Origin: Mucidula mucida
Taxonomy: Eukaryota; Basidiomycota; Agaricomycetes; Agaricales; Physalacriaceae
Direction of reading: 5' to 3'
Length of the DNA: 35,065 bases
NCBI GenBank assembly: GCA_015501055.1
Contig: JADNYV010000356.1
Span: 1-35,065 of the forward strand
Below, piece after piece: positions 1-9,787 of the stretch. Positions within the stretch are counted from its first letter, which is position 1, and each line of letters opens with the position of its first letter. A model generated the notes under the pieces. That model was not told where the DNA came from. It made no database searches and saw nothing but the letters and a program-made list of their open reading frames with translations. Position numbers and translations under genes: made by a program.

Positions 1-59
1 ACATAATGGATTGAAGCTGTGAGAAAGGTGCTCTATACTATGTATACTATTAAGTATAC

Positions 60-340
60 TGCTAGGCAGGCTGCCACCGAGACACACCGCCACTTCTAGT
101 GGTAACCGTGTTACACCGAGTGCAAGTACTGCTACGTACCCTGAAGATTCCTTGTGGTCAGGCCTGGTCACCTGAGTTGACAAGATAGACAGATTATCGA
201 CAGACTATCATATGCACCCACAAACAATCACAACTTGTCATTAGCTTTTTGATGCGGATCAAAGTGATAAAAGCCGAATCTCCTTGTTTTCCTACGACGA
301 CCAATCCTAGATCGACTCTGTGCATATTGTCACATTCTCT
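60..340. repeat. Divergent dispersed repeat, copy 1
   Basis: This stretch aligns by eye with 16670-16970 in the same orientation. Shared blocks include the CTTGTGG...CTGGTCACxTGxGTTGACAAGAT region and the AGCCGAATCTC block near 275. Copy 1 lies just upstream of the decayed gene at 372, so it may be a duplicated promoter or leader. No coding sequence is seen in it. The first 60 bases hold nothing recognised. Confidence 0.5.
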
Positions 341-371
341 ACATCGCCAAACTCAAATCTTGCAGATTATC

Positions 372-1046
372 ATGTCTGCCTTCATGCAACGACGCTTCAG
401 AGGGCTGCAGCGATCGCACTCCTCGGGCGTCGAGCCGTACATAAGGCAGTGTTGCCACAATGCCAATGCGGTACAAACTTCAAGATTTCGCCCGGTCCCA
501 CAGAGGATATCGTCGACGCTTTTCCGGACTCGGAGCCCTCGCTGGCTGGCGGTGCCAGAAATTATTGCTTTGACGACGACTACACACGACGCGTCAGATG
601 GGATCATCAAGGACGCAGTTGGGCTGTCAGATTAGGCTAAGAACACCGACCCTCTGAGCATTGAAGTCGCTGAGGCTGCCGGCTCTCGTACTGTTTCTGA
701 GCCCCGCATTTTGAACCATGACACTATCCTGCCTGCCGATTCTGCTCGCGCCTCATCCTCTACGTTACCTTCAAAGGCTGTCACGACTATGGTACCCGAT
801 GCTTGCTAGGTCGCCGACAGATCCTCGGATGCCTCCAGCTCCTCGACGGATGGAAAACGCGCACCGTCAATCAACGATGACGCGGACGTCGCCTCGGACG
901 TACCCTCGCAGGCATGCCCGAAACGGCAGAAGAGGCATTGGTGCCCCCGTTCTGGTTCTAGGCGCGCACATTTACGACGGTCATCCACTTTACTACGTTA
1001 CTCCGACATTGATCTGCATCGTTCCTTTTACCAGCATACATCATGA
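372..1046 (+). pseudogene. Decayed gene for a Ser/Asp-rich protein, two in-frame TAG codons
   Basis: One reading frame from the ATG at 372 to the TGA at 1044-1046 keeps protein-like composition over about 224 codons. It starts MSAFMQRRFRGLQ, passes through an Ala/Ser-rich stretch, and ends in a Ser/Asp-rich acidic segment followed by a basic tail (KRQKRHW). The frame is broken by TAG at 633-635 and at 807-809. Both stops sit about 18 nt after a GT, too short for ordinary introns, so loss of function is the simplest reading. The family is not recognised. A duplicated leader-like repeat lies directly upstream. It could instead be a chance low-complexity frame. From 1047 to about 1440 nothing else is recognised. 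Confidence 0.35.
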
Positions 1047-1439
1047 GCTTTCATGATGATCTTGTACACTCTACTATACTTAGCTTTCTCTCAGATTGTA
1101 CACCTGCTACATCTGCATTTATATACTACAATTTCTCCTATTTCCAAACTGTTCTCTCACTACCACCTAACCTTCGGCGCTCTAGCTCAGCCCGTCGCTC
1201 AACTCGGTTTGCCGGTCGCCTGGTATCAAGCTGTGGCGAGTACGTGCTTTGATTGATTGCGAAGCAATGCCCACTGACTGCTGTTTCAACTAGGTGAATT
1301 CATATTCACGTCTGATCATTGTCCCTTAAGTCAACGATTGGCGTCGAGGCTTGACTTATGCAGTGGATTTATATCTCGCTAGCCATAGAAGTATGCGTTT
1401 ACGTTCGCTCTAGATCAATGAACGTTACTCAGACGTCCC

Positions 1440-1720
1440 AGTCCAGAGTCATTAAAATCTAGTGAAAGTCGGAATTAGTCACCTCGTACGTTAGTTATCC
1501 AGTCAAGAAAAAGGTGTCCGTACTTTAGACAGCCCATGCACGTAGCGTTCCCTGGCCTTGCATGGAAGGTGCGTGGATCCCTTGAGTTCGCAGTTACCCA
1601 GTAAGTACAGCCTGCTCCCCCAAGTCCAGCCAGCGTCGAGAGATGCTGCGTGGTGGTAAGCGCGGAGAGTGGACAGTGGACATTGAGATGAGGGCGTGAG
1701 CTGCGACGACTCATGAAAAC
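1440..1720 (-). repeat. Module D, copy 1
   Basis: Read on the minus strand, this module encodes a peptide with the core YWVTANSRDPRTFHARPG followed by NATCMGCLKYGHLFLDWI. Nearly the same peptide is encoded on the plus strand at 29212-29430, and a more decayed copy lies at 27600-27870. In each case D lies beyond the 5' side of an A-family gene. The longest frame is about 79 codons with no secure start. It may be an exon relic or a piece of an unidentified repeat. Confidence 0.5.
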
Positions 1721-2165
1721 CGGGCGGGCACATGTACTTCAATCCTCGCGGCGCATCCCGAATTGAGGCCTACTACTATCTTCCTTAACGCCTTTCCGCC
1801 CATTGCTGCTGTTTCGAAGCCTGAGGCCTGCTGTCACAGAGATCATGTTGTCCGAGCCGACAAATAGTGGACCAGCCAGCCAAGCGGGTCTGGGTTATAA
1901 CACCGACCTGAACCGTTGAAGAAACATGCAACGATGTCTGAAGAAGAGCACCTGCGATCATATGACGCACATAAAGCGAAACACGAACACTTGGTTTTGC
2001 ACGGTGCATTATCCTCGACTCCGGTCGACATACGTTCAAGCAGCCCACAAGATTAGGCCGCCACCAGGCCTGCAGTAGTTCTAAGCGCAGACCGCCACTC
2101 GTCGAGGAGTATCAACAAAGAAAGCTAAACCGACGAGGCGGTGATAACTACTTCTGTCTACCCCG

Positions 2166-2177
2166 CTCCGAGCGGAA
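2166..2177. promoter_or_regulatory. Palindromic site upstream of A1
   Basis: CTCCGAGCGGAA lies 77 bp before the A1 ATG. It matches the TTCCGNNCGGAA palindrome found upstream of A2, A3 and A4, with one arm mismatch. The adjacent block CTTCTGTCTACCCCG is conserved next to all four. The CCG...CGG half-sites resemble what fungal Zn2Cys6 factors bind. That reading is inference. Confidence 0.4.
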
Positions 2178-2253
2178 GCAAATGTCGGTGGGGCAGCTCC
2201 TAACCTGCTAGAGGTTCATAAACCCAGATTTACAACTGCTAAGACCATCAACA

Positions 2254-2874
2254 ATGCACTCACCTATCTTCTTCGCACGCACCAAAGTCTCCAAGACGGA
2301 GAAGCAATCGGCAGTCAAAGTTGATTGCCACGAAGTTGACCACTACCAGTCGTGTTCTCGACCTCGGGCGAACTCGTTACCCGCCCTCACCCAACGCTTG
2401 AAGGGCACGCTGTCGCGGAGCCAACGTCACTCGTCCTATTCCTCATCATCCAGCCTTCATTCCACACCCGCGTCGGCACCCAGTCCCCAGACCAAACCAC
2501 ACGTCAGGTTCTTCTCAGGTTCATTCCCGCGAATTAACCTCCGTACCTTGTTCGTCGCGCGGAGGGGAACCTACAAGCCGAGCAGAAACATGGCGGGATC
2601 GTTGGACAATATGGAGCCAAGGAAAAACATGCTCGTCCCCGACGTGTCAACATTCAATGATGCGAATCGCGTGTATTTGGACATTGACGACGGGAGCATC
2701 GTACCATCCCAATATCCTGTGACAGGACCCATATGCGAGGAAGAACCTCTCGCGCTAGACATCCTAATATCCGCGAGGCAATTCGATGAGGAAGAAGATC
2801 TGTCCGAGCCGGAGGAAGACGATTTCTTGCTAATGCAGGAGGTGGTGCTCGAAAGAATCGATTTCCGGCTGTGA
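2254..2874 (+). CDS. Orphan family A protein, copy A1 (206 aa)
   Basis: This is a single-exon frame from ATG to TGA and is not recognised as a known family. The layout, shared with A2-A4, is: an N-terminal motif (MHSPIFFARTKVS, then KQSAVKVD); a basic RxRANSLPALTQRL segment at about residues 38-52; a Ser-rich linker; an FSGSFPRINLRTLF stretch; and an acidic C-terminus with EPEEDDFLLMQEVVLER at about residues 186-202. No signal peptide or membrane segment is visible. A2 in the opposite arm differs at only three residues by eye (I5T, G105R and V127F, approximately), though the upstream DNA is far more diverged. That suggests constraint or recent gene conversion. The ATG is chosen because it aligns with the start of all four copies. 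Conservation in four copies supports a real gene; the function is unknown. Confidence 0.75.
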   Translation: MHSPIFFARTKVSKTEKQSAVKVDCHEVDHYQSCSRPRANSLPALTQRLKGTLSRSQRHSSYSSSSSLHSTPASAPSPQTKPHVRFFSGSFPRINLRTLFVARRGTYKPSRNMAGSLDNMEPRKNMLVPDVSTFNDANRVYLDIDDGSIVPSQYPVTGPICEEEPLALDILISARQFDEEEDLSEPEEDDFLLMQEVVLERIDFRL

Positions 2875-3421
2875 TTTAGCGAGAGAGAAGAATTCATAAA
2901 TGTAATTTGTGAATATATCCAATGACATATGATATCGAAGCAGTCCGCGACAAGAATTGGTCGTAAATGCAGTGGTTGAAGTGTCCACAGAGGCATTCGG
3001 CCTGGCCTGCCAGGTATCAGACGTCCCAAGCGTCGGCATCCAAGTGTAAGGAAGGAAGGAAGACATGCAGGGCTGAACGCCAGTCGCCGGGGGAAAATGA
3101 TTGTTTACAAAGGCTCAAAAAAACAAAACCGCTGCTGATTGGGGTGGGATATCCTGTTGATAGTGTGGAGAGTAGTTTGTGTTTGAGAGTATGAACTGGT
3201 AGATCCCGGCAGGTCTGTTATCAGTGCACAACTCCCGGTCACCTTATTAAACAGCTTCCTGAGCACAACAAGTAGCCCGCTCGCCGCTCAGATTACTGTG
3301 TTCGTCTTTCGAGGTCCCACTGTTGTTGGGTGATTGTCGTTTACTAGAAGAGCCGTAGGGGTAGGTGTTCGGGGCACACCGAGAAATGCCGCCGGCAATT
3401 TTCCTCACCGCCAACGTTCAT
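2875..3421. other. A1 downstream region and start of module B
   Basis: No convincing gene is seen. The segment matches the minus strand of 25843-26391 closely and, from about 3130, the plus strand of 31000-31290 more loosely. It ends at TTCAT (3417-3421), which is the left target duplication of the transposon. Confidence 0.6.
3417..3421. repeat. Target-site duplication TTCAT, left
   Basis: TTCAT directly precedes the element and is repeated at 10378-10382. The uninterrupted arm has a single copy (ATGAA on plus, 25843-25847), so this is a true target duplication. Confidence 0.95.
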
Positions 3422-3454
3422 CCCCAGTGAGAATTCCGTTGATATGGGATGACA
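3422..3454 (+). repeat. Transposon left terminal inverted repeat
   Basis: This 33-bp end starts CCCCAGTGAGAATTCCGT and ends in ATGGGATGACA. It matches the reverse complement of 10345-10377 with a single T/C difference at its 19th base. Confidence 0.95.
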
Positions 3455-3508
3455 TGGGGTGACAAACGTCGACATGTCATCTGAAGTCATCCCATGTCAC
3501 CCCATATC
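3441..3508. promoter_or_regulatory. Subterminal palindrome, left end
   Basis: Two 24-bp arms (3441-3464 and 3485-3508) are inverted copies with three mismatches. The pattern is GATATGGGRTGAC followed by ATGGGRTGAC. The same words recur at 3528-3542 and at 10305-10350. Repeated subterminal words of this kind are typical transposase-binding sites. Binding here is inferred. Confidence 0.6.
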
Positions 3509-3700
3509 AAAAAAGTGGCCGTAATTCCGACATGGGATGATATACGCCAATACACAGTGATAAATTTGCTGCTATACTACGGCCAGATTTCCTGTTATTC
3601 GGTATCACTGTATATCACTGTATATCACTATATGCCTGAATTTGATGACATGGAACGATATTCATAGACAATGTACTGATACAGGGCGATACTCAATGAT

Positions 3701-4240
3701 ATGCTATTCTCGCCTCTATTCCCTTACCCGAACCCCTTGTTCCGGTCCCTCCCCAGCTCCAATTCCATCAAGTTCAACTTGTGTGCCATCCGTTCAGAGT
3801 TGTTCCATGAGCAAACATGTAATGAATGTGATATTGTGTTCCTCCATCTGAAAATGCATCAGAGACCGCTAACGATGGAGCCGATTCAACGTACCGAGAG
3901 CTCTAGCATAGTCAAAAACATATTGCAAGTTGGCGCGGTTCTGCAAGGTACAGCGATTGAAATCAAGTCTTTGATGCCTCTATCAGCGTCTATTGAATAT
4001 GCCAGTTGGAACACATACCGTGGTGACTGCCTTCTTGCCCCGGGTCTTTCTAAAGGCCTACAAGCTTATCAGTTACTGGAGCCAGAGAGGGCTAAGCTCA
4101 TACCTGCTGCTCTTCTGCAGAAAGTCTGTGGAACCACTCTAGAAACTGTGTCTTGGTACCTTCCAGATGTGTCTCCTTCCATTTACGAGCCGCACGGTTT
4201 CTGTAAATGCCACCTATTGGAACAGGAACAGCAAAGATAG
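3701..4240 (+). CDS. Doubtful 179-aa open frame in transposon left end
   Basis: An open frame with an ATG start lies between the left end and the 3' end of the second gene, on the opposite strand. It has no recognisable domain, and its C-terminus overlaps the region just beyond the second gene's stop. No second copy exists in the window to test conservation. It may be a third transposon gene or a chance frame; chance is at least as likely. Apart from this frame, 3510-4248 holds only TATATCACTGTATATCAC-type short repeats near 3600-3630. Confidence 0.2.
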   Translation: MLFSPLFPYPNPLFRSLPSSNSIKFNLCAIRSELFHEQTCNECDIVFLHLKMHQRPLTMEPIQRTESSSIVKNILQVGAVLQGTAIEIKSLMPLSASIEYASWNTYRGDCLLAPGLSKGLQAYQLLEPERAKLIPAALLQKVCGTTLETVSWYLPDVSPSIYEPHGFCKCHLLEQEQQR

Positions 4241-4689
4241 AAGGAAGCTCACTCTGGCGTATCAGCGGCTGGTGGTGTCCAGGGCCCACTGCATGGTTTG
4301 GATGTCTTCTTTTTGGGCACGCTGGCACTGTCGGCAACCGGCTTAGATGCTGCAGATTGGGTTGTGGGAGTGGGAGTATTAGGCTTGGGCTGTGGCGGTG
4401 CATCAGGCTTAGCACTGTTGGATAGTGTTGGGACATTGGGGTCAGGTTGTGGCGGCGCATTATCAGAAGAGACATCTAGCCGTTCAGAGTTTTCATGATT
4501 GTCCTTATCTGTATCCGGTGTTCCTGCCTTTGATTTTGTAGCTTTGTCTTGAGGCTTTGGCGTATTGGATAACATGCTAATAGAAAATTCAGTAGGTGTG
4601 ATTTAAGATAAAGATGATGTACTTCGGTTTGGTTGGCATTGCAATTTTGATGCTCGTAAATGGGTTTGAAGTTGGATTTTTCTGCTTTG

Positions 4690-4945
4690 GCATCATTGGT
4701 GGTGGTGCGGGTGGTGCGAGCAATGGCACGGATGCTGGTGCAGGCAATGGCGCGGGTGGTGGCGCGGGCGATGGCATGGATGGTGGTGCAGGCAATGGCA
4801 CAGGTGGTGGTGCAGGTGGTGCGAGCAATGGCACGGGTGGTGGCGCAGGCAATGGCACGGGCGGTGGTGCGGGCAATGGCACGGGCGGTAATATTGTTGG
4901 TGTCGATGCAGGTGGCACGGGCGGTGGTGCAAGAGAGCTACCAGA
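4690..4945 (-). repeat. 24-bp minisatellite coding Pro-rich octapeptides
   Basis: The plus strand repeats units like GGTGGTGCGGGCAATGGCAC about every 24 bp. On the coding minus strand each unit gives APPPVPLP or a close variant. It lies within exon 4 of the broken second gene and is likely to vary in copy number between transposon copies. Confidence 0.8.
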
Positions 4946-5884
4946 AACAGAGTTGCGGGATTGATTATCAAGATCGTCCATTTTGATATCCTCTAAGTCC
5001 GAGGTGGAAGTATCCAAATCTGCATCCACTTCGTGCTAGATACAGAAGTTAACATAAGAACGGTAAAATAAGAGATGACTTACAGCAATATCTGACCTTG
5101 GCTTCTTTGCGGGAGGTCCTTTGAGCTTTACGGCAGCTTTTGCTTTACGTTTTGGCGCCAACTGAGTCGCAGATGAAGAGGTCGGAGTAGCGTCATCCAA
5201 GTCCGACTCCATCTTGATATCTGACTTGCCCTCTGATTAATAGTTCTGATACCAGCTCGAGTATTGCGTAGACCAGACTTTGTCAACCTTCCAGTAGCTC
5301 TCTGCATAGCGTAGACAAGGATGTTTGGTTGTAAGCTGATGTCGGAAGTAATCGAGATGTATTTTGCTAGCCACGGTAAGATTCTTGGGAAGCACCTTAA
5401 GGTCAGCAAAGAGAAGCCAGCATTTTTAAGCTGTTGCGAAGATACTACAACGTCGCGGCTGATCAAGGGGTTTTCCGTTCTGGTCCTCAAGGTAGTCGGA
5501 GGCGCAAAATGGTGTAGATGGTTTTGTATTTTGTTTCTTGCCCAACATTTTCTTCTTAGATGCGGTGTTCTCCTTAGCTGTCGAATACATTTTTGGGGTC
5601 CAGTACGTTACGTTCGGCGCATCGGTTCGTGGAAAGAGAGGAGGAGGAGTGACAATGGGAATACCAAGTGCAGATGTCGTGGATGGCATGACAGTCAAGG
5701 ACGTCTGAGATATCAAACTCAGGGAGTCCAGTTTGTTGACCAGGGTATCGTAGCAGTTTCTGCATCAATGGTAGGTTAAAACTGGGTATGAGGATCAAGC
5801 ACGTACTGTAAGGTAAGTTTCTCGGCACGTAGCATCTGAATTTCTCTATCCTTGCCATCAATAATTTGCTGATACATTGTCGCA

Positions 5885-6120
5885 TGCATATTGAAGGAGT
5901 TTGACGTCACGTTATTGAAGGAGTTTGACGTCGCATTATTGAAGGAGTTTGACATCGCGTTATTGAAGCTGTTGGAGGAGTTGAAGCTGTTCGAGGTATT
6001 GAAGCCATTTGAGGGGTTGAAGCCGTTCGACATGTTAAAGCTATTCAAGGGGTTGAAGCCGTTCAACGTGTTGAAGCCATTTGGCGCGTTAAAGTTATTC
6101 GATGTGTTGAAGTTGTTTGA
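5885..6120 (-). repeat. 18-bp and 24-bp tandem repeats coding NxFNxx peptides
   Basis: On the coding strand about twelve units of the form N-(G/S/N)-F-N-x-x follow one another. The last three are extended to eight residues (NSFNNAMS, NSFNNATS, NSFNNVTS). The tract is in exon 2 of the broken second gene. Such Asn/Phe-rich tracts tend to be disordered and prone to assembly. That is known of similar sequences, not shown here. Confidence 0.8.
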
Positions 6121-6461
6121 TGTCCAGTCTTGGCATGAATTCTGCATCTAGGTAGGCTTCATAAGTAAAGGAGTTATATTAAGCATAAAACAGACGCATA
6201 TAAACGTGTATTGCACCACGAGCACCCATCTGAGTGCAGAGTATGAGCTCACCATTTGCTGCAAATGTGAAAGTCCGATATCGCTAGGTAGTCTCAGCTG
6301 TGTAGTGCCTGGCTGTCCATGAAGTTGCTCAATGAAGGATTTGTTGCTGTCATCGTTGCTGTTGCTGTCCATGGTGGTGGTAGTGGGAGAGCAAGAAGGC
6401 ACAGACACATAGGGTTAGGGTTCTTCCTAATTTGGATATGTACACATACAGTCAAGTACGT

Positions 6462-9400
6462 CTATTCCTTTTCATTGTCGTCATTCTCTACAGCATATAT
6501 AGCATTACCACCAAAAACCCGGCCAATAACGACTTCATTGGTCTCCGCCTCTGCTAGTAACGCTTCTTGTGTTCGCCAAAACGGTGCAATATTTACGACC
6601 TGCTGAATGGTCTTTGCCCAGACGGCAACAAGACCAGTAGCATCATCCTGTATGCTCACCACGCGGATAACTGAATGTGTCTGCTTGTAAATTGCTCCGT
6701 CCCATCGAGAAAAAAGCTTAATGAGTGCACATCCTCGGACCCTTTCCTCGAGGCCATCCATTTCAATATCAGAGTCATTAGAGTTGTCGGACTGCAAGCT
6801 GGCAGCATCCTCCAACTGCAGAGCGAGAGAGAAGTATTGGACCTCTCCATATTGAATTTCATTGTTATAGATAAGCTAAAGAATTAGTTAGCTAGGAGCT
6901 TCTGAAAATGCTGAAACTGACCTGAACGTAGCGGCGAGGCATTTTATCTTTGGCAAACTGTTCTTCCTTCCAGCACGTGCAAATTCGGTGCCCATTTGGG
7001 AGACAAAGCCCAGCCCACCTCTCAATAGACACCTCGTCCGAAAGATCAATACCATTTTCATTAGCAAAGGCCAAGATCGCCGAAGCATGGAGCTCTGAAA
7101 TGGCAAGCGCTCGACCTTCTCGTGCACGCAGCACCAGAAAGCCATTGCCAATATCTACAGATCCTCGGGGATTGCAACTGACAGCAGGATCCAAGTCCAA
7201 TATCATAGAGGTGAGGGTTATTGTCTGCAAGCGAATCAAAGTGCGTACGCCAAGGTTAGCATATGGCCTAGAATGTTGGCGAATCTCCTCCTCAAGGTTC
7301 CCAATGGTGTGTTCCATAGTCCACTGTGAGACACCCGGCGGCCATCCAACATGAAGAATCTCCGGCACCATATGAACGTGAGTGTGTACACATTGGCAGA
7401 TGAAGTTGAGCCGAGACAGTTTTTGGTCATAATAGAATACCTCAAACTCGAGAACAGCCTCTAAGAGCATCTGGTGGGCCTCTGCGAGTTCATCATATGG
7501 AATACTAGATGAATGTACGACGTTGGTTCCGTAGACAAACTTGCAGTAGTTTTTGAGATATGGTGTAGGAAGGAGAGGATAGAGAAAGCCAGGAGCAAGG
7601 ATGTAAAACCAAGCCTGATATTCACAAGCTTTATATCCACTTGTCATCTTTTCAGCAGGATTTCGGGGTGGACGCTCGGCTATGAAGCTAGGCATCTGTT
7701 TACCCCATTTCTCGATAAGTGCTCCATGCTTCTCCCATACCTCCCCGGTAAGAACAGTCCATGGCCAGTCTGATGGGTTATCAGAAGGATCACGGTCAAT
7801 TGTGCCGCGTAGGAGAGATATCATAAGTTGGGGGAAGTTGAGCGCATCACGATGCATACCATCAGATGGGAAGAGATGTGGCATTGGCGTAACTCGAGGA
7901 AGGCCTGAGAAGATGGAGGGTTTACTGATACCAGTAGATAGACGATTGCGCTTATATTCTGTAGGATTTCGAGAAGAGAGCACGAGAGCAAGGTCCTGCC
8001 GATATCTCTCCGCTAATGGTTGAGGAAGATCATTTATATCGTAATCATTGTGGCGCGTGCCGGGAATGTCATCGCAATTCAAGGGCTTGAGCATCGCAGG
8101 ATAGTACATGGGTGCACGATGCTTATGCCGCCCATGCATCCCGCACATAAAACGGCATCCGCAACAACCATTATGCCCAACCCAGCCACTAAGATGTGCC
8201 AGTCCAATGGTGTCTGCAGTGCCATAAAGGTTGAATGGATCTGAACAGTGGATCAAACCGTCACGAACGTCCCATATTGGAAGACCTTCGTTCATGAGAG
8301 CAGCCATATAATGAAGGGAAGGAAAGATAAAGGAGTCGAGATGCTTGGGATGATTGGGGCCAGGAATTGTAAGAGCGGGGCGGACATGCTTCTTGGTATA
8401 GTGTACGAAGGGATCCAAGGGGATAAATGTCCAGATGCCAATCCAGGTATCCGACTTCTTCATGCGATATAACTGTACGCCATCCATAGAGTAGACTGCG
8501 ATCAGATCGTGCATTTTGATAATTCCTCGACGGAAAAGGTCACGGTAATCCTCGCCGCACTGCACATCGTCGTACTGAGAGATCTTGCCTATTCTCTGAA
8601 ATTCCTCCTCCGCTTTTTGAACCTTCTCCCATCCATACGCCGTGTGCTTGGCACTTGTAGGATCTCTCCAGATAGCTTGCCATTGGGGAGCAACAGGGAT
8701 ATAGAGAAACTGACGACGTGGTTTCCGGTTTGCATGAGGATCATCGGCAATAGGGCGTCGAGAGGGTTTATATCGCGGCTCTTCGCAGTATTTGCATACA
8801 AGAAGGGATTTGAACGGTCCGGTGTATGCCATACATGAGTTGATACACATGTCATGAAACATGGGTACAACACCGGACATAATCTTGATGCGATGTAGAA
8901 CTTGCTCATAGCTAAGTATCTCGCACAGAGGGTCGTAGCGGAGGACAGCAGCACGCATCTTGCCATAAGTCTTCTCTGAGGACTTGTCGCAAGCAAGGAA
9001 AATATCCAGTGACAGCCGAAACGATGGATCGTCGATTGTCAGAGGCTCGGTAACGGGATTACGAATGGCATCAACTGTCTCCTTCGACAAGGCGGAGTGC
9101 TTGTCATCCAGAGTCGCATTTTTGAGCAACTCGATGAAAGCTTGAGCCTCTTTGAGATTGTCGAGTGTAGCTGTGGGAAGAAGTTCTTGGTCGATATTTT
9201 CGCGATCCGTGTCGTGCCGCTGCTCATTGTTATTCTCGGGAGGTTGTTCAGGCAACTGTTGGCGAAATGGAGATGGATTTCGAGAAGGTATATACTCTCT
9301 ATTCATGTCGTTGTCCTAAGGAACATATTAATAAGATTCTCTAGCAGGTCAGTAGTGGGAAACATACATGGTATTCTTGGTGATTCTCTTCATTTTCAGG

Positions 9401-9787
9401 ATCATTCCCCTCGTTGTCAAGCTCTTCGCGATCCTCAGAGGCTCTCCTTAACCGCTCCGCATGTTCTCGTATAGCATTCTATAACAAGTCAGTAAGACGA
9501 TAGACAAAATGGTTGCAAACAACGTACGTGGATCACATCTGTGTCATTCTCATGTTTGGCCTCTTCTTCTGCTTCTTGATTTTTCTGTAGTAGAATGTCA
9601 GAAGCCATCAAAGAGGTACACGAACAATACACACATAATGTCGCCGTCGTGTACGTTCTGGCTGCCATTCTCCCCCGCCCAATCCTCCTGCACATACTGA
9701 GGCACATTCACACCACTTGAAGTTCGGGTCCGGCGGGTCTGGCGCGTCGTCAGGAGGGTCCGGATACTGTCTGCCTCTGCGACCCAT
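6462..9787 (-). CDS. Plavaka-type transposase, five exons, about 1042 aa
   Basis: The exons are 9787-9635, 9584-9528, 9478-9368, 9315-6922 and 6875-6462. All introns are 46-52 nt, GT...AG and phase 0, giving one uninterrupted frame. Exon 1 encodes a Cys/His motif (CECASVC at residues 26-32, then RRRH), as in many Tnp2/Plavaka-like N-termini. A CxxxC...CxxC pair follows at about 264-284. The core includes VYSMDGVQLY (Asp 385), YGTADTIG (Asp 475), the Cys cluster GCCGCRFMCG (491-499) and KACEYQAWF (Glu 672). I propose Asp385, Asp475 and Glu672 as the DDE-like catalytic set by motif position. That is inference. The C-terminal exon resembles the tail of related transposases. The start is the first ATG before the Cys motif, and no stop or frameshift interrupts it. 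The protein would cut and join the element's ends in the nucleus, and it looks potentially functional. Confidence 0.88.

Larger units (their letters stand above)
4249..6372 (-). pseudogene. Second gene of the transposon, broken by two in-frame TAA codons
   Basis: Five exons join in one frame: 6372-6253, 6147-5807, 5759-5084, 5035-4623 and 4576-4249. The introns are 46-105 nt with GT...AG ends. Without the stops the product would be about 550 aa. In order it has: a polar N-terminus with a Gln/Ser/Asn-rich start; an Asn/Phe hexapeptide repeat (about residues 44-120); a short coiled stretch (YQQIIDGKDREIQMLRAEK); a conserved-looking block around LDYFRHQLTTKHPCLRYAES and WSTQYSSWYQNY; a basic segment (APKRKAKAAVK); a long Pro-rich repeat; and a Pro/Thr/Lys tail. 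TAA at 5428-5426 (codon 265) and at 5239-5237 (codon 328) interrupt it while the frame stays protein-like on both sides. From memory, the W...YF...P.LR.......W....YPSW pattern resembles an accessory protein seen near such transposases. Its role is unknown. Confidence 0.65.

Noticed and set aside
1170..1235. tRNA-like stretch (GGCGCTCTAGCTCAGCCCG)
   Set aside because: The A-box-like start is not followed by a fitting anticodon arm, B box or acceptor pairing.
2830..3066. Short frames on minus opposite the A1 3' end
   Set aside because: They overlap A1 in antisense, differ between the arms, and have no supporting features.
4690..4945. CRISPR-like regular repeats
   Set aside because: The units are contiguous 24-bp coding repeats without unique spacers, in a fungal genome.
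4614..4964. Gly/Asn/Ala-rich open frame on plus in the transposon
   Set aside because: It is the opposite strand of the Pro-rich minisatellite in exon 4 of the second gene, which splices in frame on minus.
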